A stretch of DNA of 64,000 nt from Isoperla grammatica (lineage: Eukaryota > Arthropoda > Insecta > Plecoptera > Perlodidae). Positions 14,022 to 24,600 of this stretch are shown here, piece by piece. The stretch spans positions 53,113,864-53,177,863 of the forward strand of contig OX246741.1 of the NCBI GenBank assembly GCA_945910005.1, given 5' to 3'. The notes under the pieces were generated by a model. It was not told the DNA's origin. It made no database searches and saw only the letters and a list, made by a program, of their open reading frames with translations. The position numbers and the translations under genes are program-made. Within the stretch, counting starts at the first letter, position 1; every line of letters starts with the position of its first letter.

Positions 14022-15617
14022 AGTGTACCCACGCGTGTAAGCTGAAGGACTGTCCAAATATCGGTACCCAGCATGAGAATTCCAGTGAATCAGAAGGTGA
14101 TTAATCTGACGACTTCAATTTTGAGTGATTTTGACTTCAATTTTGATTAATTTGTCGACTAGACAATGACTGCTAGGACAGATATCATATCATACTATCA
14201 TCACGTATCTCAGCATGGTCATGCTCTTTTCTAAAAATGTATTTTGTTGCAGTTGAACACCCATTTAAGAATACCCTGATGTCTGAGGACATTATAATTA
14301 GAAATTCAGTAACAAAATTAAGTTGTTTATAAGTTATAGGATAATTACATTCTCTTTTGATTAAAACATGATGTTATTATTCGTTATTGTAATTGCAGTT
14401 AAAGTTCTGCGTCTTTAGAGTACCCACAAGTAATATTTTAGTTACTAGACCTAGTTTGACGATACTTACCTATTGACCTTTGACCGCCATTTTGAATTAA
14501 TACCGTGAAAACAATGTGATAACAATAAGAACTATTCATTTTAACGTATTTATGAGTAAGTACGTTGATATAATGAATATTGGCCAATAAATCGAAGAAA
14601 ATTTTAAAAATTACCCATTTTGAGGAAATTGACCTCAATTAAGGTCAAAAAAGGCTAAATGGGTAATTTAATTTTTTTTGAAGAAACCTAATACATTTAC
14701 CTTACTAAAAGTGTATGATTAAACTTGAAAACATTTTTCATTATTTAATTAAAAATTATTAAAAAAATTACAAATTTGACCTTTGACCCTAGTTTTGACC
14801 TAGAAAGCTGGATTTGCCAGAGGTATATCATAGTTTTTTGAAAAGTACTCGTCTCAAGCTTTCATTTGATATATGTCATCCTTTGACCCAAATTTTATAC
14901 CGTCATTCTCGTTATGCAAAGGACTATATGGATAGATAGATACAGATGAATCGATGTCTTTGACGATTCTCTGAAATAGAGGAAAGTTCAAACGCGCTGG
15001 TGACACGTTTGTGTGGAATTTGATGTCACCGGCGCGCCGCACTATTTGCGGTAGTTGTTAGCGATACATTTGAACACTTTTACGTCTGTATTTGAACAAG
15101 CTCCTAGAAAACACCTTGCGGTTAGATTAGTGTGCGGTTGAAATCAACTTTAGGTATAATGTGTCAAGAATTTCAAGTTCCAGTGAATCGTAACCATGGA
15201 AACGAATCCGGTAGCTAATCAGGCTTTGCGGTTGTGATGCGGACGAAAATGTTGCTCGGTTCATCTGCGCGTAAACTTATTAAATAAGCAACTTGCACCG
15301 CCAAATGGCTTGAGCTTTATCGCGCGTATTATGTTGGGTGTTTGGAGCCTACAGGGTTGCTTTAGTCACTTAGTAGTAAAGTCCCCCACTGAAAATCAGT
15401 CTTGGTACTAAGTGGGTGACCCTAAATGTGAATTTATTTTCATTTTTATTTATTTTGTATTTTAATTATTATGGAATAATTGATTGCATCCAGCTATAAA
15501 AAAAACTTGGTAGAAAGATAAGATTCTAAGATTCTTCAATAATTTCACATTGCATTCATTTTTGTGTGTGAAAAGTTTTATCATGGTGAAACCAAGATTC
15601 TTAGGCCGGGAGAAGTT

Positions 15618-15889
15618 TTAAATAAAAACACACTCATGAACAGTAACCACTTTCACAATGTAAAAAAAACACAAAGTGGGTAAATTTTCGAGAGCATACA
15701 GCTCTCTTCCTCAGACCCGTGGACACTGCTAGCCCGATCATGGCGCACTGCAACCGAGGGACCACGTGACACATACCTACGGCGAGACGGCAGTGCCCTG
15801 GCGCCTGAGGAAGAGACGGTATGCTCTCGAAAATGTACGCACTTTGGTAATGTGTTGTAAGTTATGACCGTGTTTGTGTTTTTATTTAA
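15618..15889. mobile_element. Inverted-repeat element, 272 bp, probable MITE
   Basis: TTAAATAAAAACACA at the left end is mirrored at the right; inner arms ATTTTCGAGAGCATAC and CTCTTCCTCAG also mirror. Confidence 0.75.
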
Positions 15890-16731
15890 GGTATATATTT
15901 TTTAAAAGCCCACGATGAGTATATGCTTTTTAAATAATTTCTTGTATATACATTTCAGCGTATGAAGAGTATTTTTTTTCGTATCGAGAAAAATAAATTA
16001 TTAGTAATTTAACGGTTTGCCCCCAGAAAGCTTGTAAAGTTTTTTTTCGCGGTTTTAAAGATGGCGACGTTTAAAACTTCAGTTTTGGTATTCATCTGCT
16101 TTTTAATACATCATTACTTTTATAAATGTGACGTGGATATTTATATATCTATATATTTATCGATACATATATTAAATAGATGGATCGTATAATTATAATT
16201 ATCCTCCATTTTATTTATTTATATATTTATACGATTTTTTTTTAAGAGTTTCGGTTAATCGGTTAACCACGGTTAATATCGCCTATTAACCGATTAGGTA
16301 ATTAACCGTTTTGTCCCACCCCTACTATCGCCGCCGTTAAACCCAATGACCTTGTAATCAATCACGCGAAGAATTCGTCAAGAATCGAAGACTACAAACA
16401 AAAAAGTCACAACGGGTATTCTGAGAGTTATAACTAGTTGTAGTCAGTTTAGTCAGTTACTGCTTCATGTTATGACGCAGGTAGGTCGGATCGATGACGT
16501 CATCGGAGAAAACAAGGCTTAAAGATCATGAGTTGCTCTTTCCTCTTCCTTGGCAGAGATTTATATCTCACAGCCGCGCAATAAATCGCTTCAAGTGTCT
16601 ACTCGTCGTGTCTAGCGATGTCTAAACACGCAGGTTTTAGTAATTTAATACATTTTGGGTTTTTTGGTCACACGTCAAGGTCATGTTATAGGTTGGTTGA
16701 TTTTGATCGGTTCACGTGTAAAACTGGTCGA

Positions 16732-17215
16732 GTTTTACTAAGCCCAGATCGGCGTGTATGTTTACTATTTGGTTAAGGTCGGTTTGCACACTTTTAAGAT
16801 TTTGTTTTCCTATCTGTTTTACTTAGGATCGCTACCATTGGCCGGATTTATAAAACGTCACCTCTCATTGGCTGGGCTTAGAATTTTAGATATTAAGAGC
16901 TAACTTTGCCGATTTTTACCAAGCCCAGATCGGCGTGTAACCGTTTTACGATTTGGTTCAATGTCGGTTTAAACACTTATTTAAAATTTTATTTTCCCAA
17001 GTGTTTTGGTTAGGATCGCTACCATTGGCCGGATTTATAAAACGTCGCCTCTCATTGGCTGGGCTAAGAATTTTAGGTATAAGAGCTAGCGTTGCTTTGG
17101 TTTCCTTAATCTTAAACTTTAGAAAAGTATGTAAACGCCATAATGCTTGGCTTGATTTGATTTTGTTAACCATTAAACCTTAATTAAATCTTAAATAAGT
17201 GTGTAAGCCGACCTT
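16732..17215. repeat. Two-copy direct duplication with inverted flank
   Basis: AAGCCCAGATCGGCGTGTA begins each of two roughly 187-bp copies, which share GGATCGCTACCATTGGCCGG and TCATTGGCTGGGCT. TAAATAAGTGTGTAAGCCGA (about 17192) is inverted relative to the copy starts, so the block may be a rearranged MITE. Confidence 0.75.
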
Positions 17216-18356
17216 TAATGTCCACCTTTTTGTTTTTGTTTGTTGGAATGATTAATTAATGTTTTATGCCCGGTATTATAAAAATTTAATATGAGCTACT
17301 AAGCTATTAGGTGGATTTTAAGGCGTTTTTTTGGTAGTTGCCACGGTGAAAACAAGTTATTGGCTACTAAAGTTTTAATAGCCGTCTTGCTATTTTTTTG
17401 TAACTTGCGCTTTTCAACATGTTTCGGTGAAATCAAACTCGCACGACGAAGAATGTTAGTTAATAGTTACTAGATACACGAAGTTGCCTTCAAGTCGAGC
17501 TTCATAAGTATTAGTTTTCAATAAAGTCTCAAAATAAGTTTTAGTCCTACTTTGAATCTTACATCCGAAACGTTTGCGTCCCGTTCGTTAAAAGTTATTT
17601 ACAAATAAATCGCAAAATTGTGTCCCTGGAAGTTTTTAGACATATCGGCAATCTTGTTCCTTCCATCTAGATGTAATGGAAAGTTGAGATACAGGTGCAG
17701 AATATCATAAAGTTTAAGGTAATAACTAATAACTAATAACCATGTCGCTAGTGTCAAAGGTGGCGTGCTCGTTTCCCATAACCGGCAGTACCAACTTTAT
17801 GAAGTATATTTGCGATTCCTCCTGGCCTATGCAATAACCAAATACGAAACCGAGTATAAATATGACACAACATACAAGCCATACATTTTTGGTAATTTTT
17901 AAAAGACTCTTTATGAACTAATGTACATTAGTTTCAGAATGGTTTGAACATACAAGTTTGATAGTGCACTAAATATATAATAAGCGGCAGTGAGCCCTTA
18001 TTACGTCAATTGCCGCTTTCAAGTGTGTACAAAATAAAAATACTGAAACTTCTGCCAAAAAACGTTTAAAAGAAAATGACAGAGTGTTCAGATGTAGATG
18101 CAGCATGTTACTCCATTTTCTTTCCTATCATTTCCTTCTATCAGGAAATTCCAAGACACACTCGTTGTGGCCTATATTGATAGGCTAGTTAGTCTGAAAC
18201 AGAAAAGCTTATGCAACTGGGATGTACTTCTGTCCATCTGCTACTGATGTCATGTGAATAACAGATTTCATTATTTTGTGACGGAGATCGTATTTCTGTC
18301 ATGAGTTTTCCTCGAGTTTTCCATTAAATTTGAGATCACTGCAGATTAGAATAATG

Positions 18357-19081
18357 ACCGATAAAGCGTCACTCAGCGGTGATACTTTAATTCTGGAGGT
18401 CTCCGGTTCGATTCAGGCCTTTCTTCGATCGTGACTGACGTTTTTCTGTCACGAGGCGAATGCTGGGATTTAGTTTAGTTTTATAAGATGGACCTCGGAC
18501 ATACTTCCCCACTATCCAAACACTATGTACTTCACCATACCTCAAAGTACTTATGACTTACGAAGTCAATAACCAATCCGAGGCGAATGCTGGGATTTAG
18601 TTTAGTTTTATAAGATGGACCTCGGACATACTTCCCCACTATCCAAACACTATGTACTTCACCATACCTCAAAGTACTTATGACTTACGAAGTCAATAAC
18701 CAATCCGAGGCGAATGCTGGGATTTAGTTTAGTTTTATAAGATGGACCTCGGACATACTTCCCCACTATCCAAACACTATGTACTTCACCATACCTCAAA
18801 GTACTTATGACTTACGAAGTCAATAACCAATCCGAGGCGAATGCTGGGATTTAGTTTAGTTTTATAAGATGGACCTCGGACATACTTCCCCACTATCCAA
18901 ACACTATGTACTTCACCATACCTCAAAGTACTTATGACTTACGAAGTTAATAACCAATCCGAGGCGAATGCTGGGATTTAGTTTAGTTTTATGGACCTCG
19001 GACATACTTCCCCACTATCCAAACACTATGTACTTCACCATACCTCAAAGTACTTATGACTTACGAAGTCAATAACCAATC
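18357..19081 (+). mobile_element. tRNA-derived SINE with five-fold amplified body
   Basis: The head carries A-box-like CACTCAGCGGTGATAC and B-box GGTTCGATTC. The body GAGGCGAATGCTGGGATTTAG...CAATAACCAAT is repeated at 18453, 18580, 18707, 18834 and 18961, exactly 127 bp apart; the last copy has a 5-bp deletion. The body resembles that of the SINE at 11480-11738. Confidence 0.8.
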
Positions 19082-19646
19082 AGCTTCATGTGTTTGTGTA
19101 TTCATGTGTGTAATCACTTATGATTTGTGTACCACCACTTCTTTCACACATAATTATTATCAAATTATGAAAGGATTCATTTTAAATAAACACACCACAT
19201 ATTTATCTATAAATTAAATATTTATTTGGATAAAGAAAAATACATAACTCGGTATAGATCACTATATAATATAGTTAAAAAATGTGTGTACTCTATAAAT
19301 ATAATCTTGCTCCAAAACTACCTCTATAACCAGACATCGATGAAATGAATCCACGACAGTGTGACAGACACTAAACACTTGTGTCAATTCAACGACCAAG
19401 CGTGAATACATGCGACTATATGACAAGTGTAACATTATTCTACTTCTTACGTGCGTATCGTTACACGCTGCAGCAAATCGCATTGCGTAACAGTGGAGCA
19501 GGCGAAGGTATTTCAATACTATTCACTGACCGTTGTAAGCGTAAAGAAAACAATAGCAACAGAGGTAAAATATTGCTTGTATATATATTTTTTAAATGTG
19601 ACAAGAAACAGCGAATAGTCATATATCAATTTTTGAAAGAAACTAA

Positions 19647-19793
19647 AGGCCGGTATTACAATCAACAAATAGAAAAGTTATTTTTAGAAAATAAGCTATT
19701 TGGAGGATTTGAAAGGTTTTGATTGGTCGTTGCCATGGAGAAAACAAGCTATTCGACGAATAGGTAGTTATTGGTAAATTGAAATATCGGGCC
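19647..19793. mobile_element. MITE with TAA target duplication, copy 1
   Basis: Ends AGGCCGGTATTACAAT and its diverged inverse CGATATTTCAAT; TAA at 19644-19646 and 19794-19796. Shares AAAACAAGCTATTCGACGAA with 51806-51953. A more diverged relative lies near 17269-17390. Confidence 0.7.
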
Positions 19794-19900
19794 TAAATAT
19801 TATAGTCGTGTGCCTAATAGTAAAATACCCAAAAATCCAAATACTAAATAGGCCTACACACTACACAGTACACATGCCTCCCAAACACCTATACTATAGC

Positions 19901-20212
19901 CACTCCGTAAGAAGCAAGGTGTCCCCTAAAATTCTGAGAAGAGACGGTCGCTCCACACGGTCTATTTTAACAATATTAACTCGAGATTGCCCGATACCTA
20001 CATTGTTATTGTCCACTGCATTGACTGCACCAACCGTGAATGGAATGTAACCCCACCACGTCTGACAACAGGCGAGCGGTATTATCACTACAATACCTGA
20101 GGCAAGAGAACGGGATACAACTAGACATATGTTGGTAGTTGTCACACGCGTCACTTCACTATTACATAATCCGTGACGACAACACCTTGCAAGTTTATTT
20201 GACGGGACTTTA
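19901..20212. repeat. Dispersed repeat, copy 2
   Basis: Partner of 9437-9752, with a different middle part and scattered substitutions. Confidence 0.8.
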
Positions 20213-21073
20213 CCTGCCTATTCAGACAAGATATTTCAATACCATAATTCGTCCCATCTTAATGAATAATCTTGGAAGATTACCTCGCTAATTCTTGAAC
20301 ATGTTCTAAACTGTCTGATGTTTCTTTGCTATAGCGTGACAATCACGTTTCACAATAGAATACAACAGTTACCATTATCTAGTGACGTCACACAGAGGGG
20401 GGGGGGGGGGAGATGTAGCAATCGATCATTCGCTAATTATCATTTGTTATTCGCCATGGTTGTATAGTTTCAGATGAATATAGTTATACCTACTAATATA
20501 AAGTGGATTGTTGGATACTTTTTTCTTAACTGTATTACAAGTTTCGATGAGTTTTTTAATATATCTACAGAGTTTTGGCAGTGGGTTAAATCTAAGTTGG
20601 CTTTTGTATTGAGAGCATCTGTTTTAATGGAAGTTTTATGCCCTAGTGTCGTTGTACAAAATACTGTTAGGCGACTGCAGAGAATTACTTTTGGGAGTGG
20701 ATGGGGGCGGATTATGGTTGAAACTGGTCTGTTGATGGTGCAGTAGAATAATGAGCTCGTTATTACCAGCTGGTCCGCTCTTCCACTTGTTTGAGGGATG
20801 TTTGACACAGCAAACCTATAATATTGAATTGTTGAGATGTCGGTTACGTACTGATTAGTGATTACTCTTTATACCGTTATTGATCAAAATGTGTCGGAAC
20901 CTGATGACGTTGCTTCGTTTTGATGGCAAACTACGTATATGACCTCGCGTTTTGCACATTTGTTATTACAAACTATAAGGGTGTGTATTAGAAGAGAACA
21001 GAAGCATTGTGCGTGGTGTGTTCACTAAACCTTCTCCTCTAGTTGAAAGAAAGTGTCGACTTTCCATTTTTAG

Positions 21074-21079
21074 TTTATT
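21074..21079 (-). promoter_or_regulatory. Candidate polyadenylation signal of the serpin gene
   Basis: AATAAA on the minus strand, about 58 nt after the serpin stop codon and the first such hexamer downstream of it. Confidence 0.55.
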
Positions 21080-21136
21080 TTTTTGGAAGATGACACATCA
21101 GTGGTATTTTCTTTCGACGGTGACTTCCGTGCATGT

Positions 21137-21600
21137 CTAGTTTCTGACTCGGTCGTTGTAAAGTTCCTTCCAGACACTCGCCACGCTACTGTTAGCAGCT
21201 TGTGTCGTAATCCTTGATGACTGTTGTCCTCCGGCAGTGCTGGCGCCCATACTCCCCGCCCTGGTGTTGAGATTGTCGCCGTCCTCCGCCTCGTCGTCGT
21301 CGTCGTCCTCTGCGAGCAGCGACGACGGCGTCGACTGCGTCCTCTGCTTGGTCGGCACCGGTCTGGGCCTCGAGGCCGGCGGGGTGGGTCCCCGTTGAGG
21401 GGGTCTGGTCGTAGCGGGGCGCCGCGTCGTGGGCCGGGGGGCGGGGGGCGTGACGTCACCCTCCACGCGGCTCGGGTCGACGACCTTGCCGACGAAGATC
21501 ACCGTGCCCGTAGTCTCGTCCTCGATGAAGAACATGAAGGGGTGCGTCGCCGTGAAGAGGTACTCGGAGTCGTCGCCGAACTTGTTGACCAGGTGGGCTT
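21137..21600 (-). CDS. Serpin exon 8: reactive centre, strands 4B-5B, long C-terminal tail
   Basis: The acceptor is CTTGTGACGCAG before AAG; the stop is TAG at 21139-21137. It completes codon 381 and encodes EAHLVNKFGDD, then FTATHPFMFFIEDETTG and VIFVGKVVDP, the serpin C-terminal signature and strand 5B. Counting from the hinge Glu371 as P17 puts P1 at Lys387 and P1' at Phe388, suggesting a trypsin-like target. The position usually Asp/Asn/Gln before HPF is Thr here. Most serpins end near VVDP; this one continues about 110 residues with a Pro/Thr/Arg-rich stretch (430-475), an acidic run (about 478-489) and a Ser/Thr/Ala-rich end. The exon is much richer in G+C than its surroundings. Confidence 0.93.
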
Positions 21601-24600
21601 CTGCGTCACAAGAACAGAGAGGAGGGTTTATCAGTATCGACAAACTGAAACTACATCTCTCCCACGTTTATGCCCGGTTTCCAAGTCATTCCAATCACAG
21701 CGTTTTCCGTCGCGGAACAAGGTGGAACTAGATGTCAAATGGTTAAATGGGTTGAAAGTTATTTGAGTGAAAGGGAAGTGGCGGTCTAAATTGGTGTCCC
21801 TCAAGGCTCAATATTGGGTCCTATTCTATATTATCTTATCTACTTAAATAATACTAGTAAGGCACATGTGTAAATGTAAAACTTCAGTTATATGCCGATG
21901 ATTTCGCTCTGATTACTGTCCATACTAACTTGAAAATTGCTAATCATTATCTTCAAACTGACTTTCATAATTTGCTATTGGAGCTAAGTTCTGATTGGTC
22001 ACTCACTGCACATCATCTTACCGCGCGGCAAGAGACAGAAACTGGCCATAAGCTGACGAAATAGCCACGTACAATAATACAAACTTAATTGTCTGCATCT
22101 TACAAATTTCCGGAATGATTGGTTTTGGGGAAAGTTTAGTACAGGGCGGCAGGATATAGGTTACTTGGTTTCGCGTCATAGCTTATAAGTAAATTTAAAA
22201 TGGGTTTGGGGTGCAAAATTCTCGTATATTTATAATACAAAATACTTCTCTCATCGAAATACATTTCTATGTGCCCCAAGACAACCTTACAGATGCTTTC
22301 GTCATAGACCAGGAACTCGTGGCCAATCGGAGGTGGGTGTTTGTTCGGTCTGGCTCGGGGTGCTCGCTATTGGTCATAAGTCTCTCTTCTATGACGAAAG
22401 CGTCTGTCAAGTTGTCTCGGGACGCGACAATAAGTTACACATACGTTGCAAACAAATGTCGGCCATATCCTCACCTGTAGCTGCGTAGGCCTCTGTGCCC
22501 TGTTCGTCGACAGCGACCCCAGCCTTCTGTAGCACCTCGGAGACGTAGAGACGATCGTTACCCTGGCGACCCTTCACTATGGCGGGCAGGGAGGCTGACT
22601 GCTGGAAGATCTCGCGTATACCCAGCTAGAGGCAGACAAGACATTCATTCGTCCATCGTTAGAAACATGGAAGCGATATATCAACTCAAGATAGTCATAA
22701 GTGCCAAATTTGTATTTGATCATATGGTGTATAACGATGTACTCGACAACTTGGTTATATGGCGTCTTCCGAATAAGGTCTATTACACATCGCAGGGGTC
22801 GTCATACGGGGAGTCTAGCAAGGGAGGGTAGGGCCAAGTGGGAGGATGACATTCCATCGTTTTGGACACGACTTGTTTTGTGGTTGCGAATATGAATGTT
22901 CGGACGTTCTGCAGATATTTGTAGAGCCAAGATTTGTTTGAATACGTGTGTTTCTATGATAAGTCAAAAACAAACATACAGAAGAATCTATTATTTTCGG
23001 TGTAGAGCGTCTTTTGGACAGCGAGCCATTAATAAAGACTGTAAAGACTGTAAATAAAGACTGTTTGCCTCTACACTCACTTGAAAGATTTAGTAGAGTA
23101 CTTCTCTATCACGAGTTTAGCGTGTCAACTGCCCCTAGTGTTAGTCGATGTTACGTCCCATAAGAATGGCACTGAGAACATTGCAACGTACATCGTATTA
23201 CAGTAATACACACGTGATGCTCTCTGTCTTCTCGGCGCAAAACGGTGCAAGAATTCTTCTTCCATCACGTGCAGAAAGTAGACCAGACTGGTTTAACAAT
23301 TTATACACTGATATAAAGCAAACACAGTACAACAATCTCGCTGCAATACTTGTTTATGTATGTCTGCATTAATTACAAACCAGTGACATACTTATTAAGC
23401 TGCAATGTCGCATAACCACGACCTTGAAAGTGGAAGGTTGTCATCTTAGTTACGGGATAATACATAGTTACCAATAGACGAGATGCCGGCTCGTTTTGTA
23501 ACCTACTCGAGATTGTAAAGCGTTATGTGGGGGGGCGTCGGTTCTTTTCATTGACTCGTACGCTAGGCAGAGCTGCGCCGTGGACCTCCAGACGTGGATA
23601 GATCATTTGTAGTCATTGTAAGTGAAACTAATTATGTGTTTTCTAAAACGTTATTGGACAATATGCACCATTATTCAAGACGGCGATTTGAAAACAAATT
23701 CAGTGCAGTTGATTCCCGACTCTTATTATTAGCTGGAACTTTTATTCAACTTCTTATTTATGCCCGTCTTGAGACTTCTAACTGAATATTACATCTCCTT
23801 TATCTTCTTTTCACCATTGAAAATACCAATCAAAAGCTGTGAAACCATGTCAGTTGTCACCCAGCACATGTGCATGGGTGGATCTCATATGACCGGTCAC
23901 ATACCTTTGATTTATGATTTAGATTCTAGTGTGGTAAAGGCACTAGATAGTTTGAGACCAACATGACTGACTATCTGTTCAGGATATAACATAACACATA
24001 TAGTGTCCATAGTACTGACCTCGTGCAAAGCCTCCTTGAGGTCCGAGGTGTACTTGCGCCATAACGTAACACATAAGTGTCCATAGTACTGACCTCGTGC
24101 AAAGCCTCCTTGAGGTCCGAGGTGTACTTGCGCCATAACATAACACATATAGTGTCCATAGTACTGACCTCGTGCAAAGCCTCCTTGAGGTCCGAGGTGT
24201 ACTTGCGCGGCATAACATAACACATATAGTGTCCATATTACTGACCTCGTGCAAAGCCTCCTTGAGGTCCGAGGTGTACTTGCGCCATAACGTAACACAT
24301 AAGTGTCCATAGTACTGACCTCGTGCAAAGCCTCCTTGAGGTCCGAGGTGTACTTGCGCCATAACATAACACATATAGTGTCCATAGTACTGACCTCGTG
24401 CAAAGCCTCCTTGAGGTCCGAGGTGTTCTTGCGCCATAACATAACACATATAGTGTCCATAGTACTGACCTCGTGCAAAGCCTCCTTGAGGTCCGAGGTG
24501 TACTTGCGCCATAACATAACACATATAGTGTCCATAGTACTGACCTCGTGCAAAGCCTCCTTGAGGTCCGAGGTGTACTTGAAGCTAAACTTGGGCAGGG

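Larger units (their letters stand above)
12049..14935. mobile_element. Palindromic transposon derivative with about 1.2-kb inverted arms
   Basis: Ends read AGTCCTTTGCATAACG and its reverse complement. Arms run about 12049-13265 and 13692-14935, with shared blocks such as GACATATATCAAATGAAAGC, AATGGGTAATTT and ATGACCATGCTGAGATACGT. The loop (13266-13691) carries extra coding relics. Each arm contains a copy of the C-terminal part of the same protein family as the pseudogene at 53649-56460. Confidence 0.85.

Noticed and set aside
21224..21766. 180-residue plus-strand open frame
   Set aside because: Antisense shadow of GC-rich serpin exon 8.
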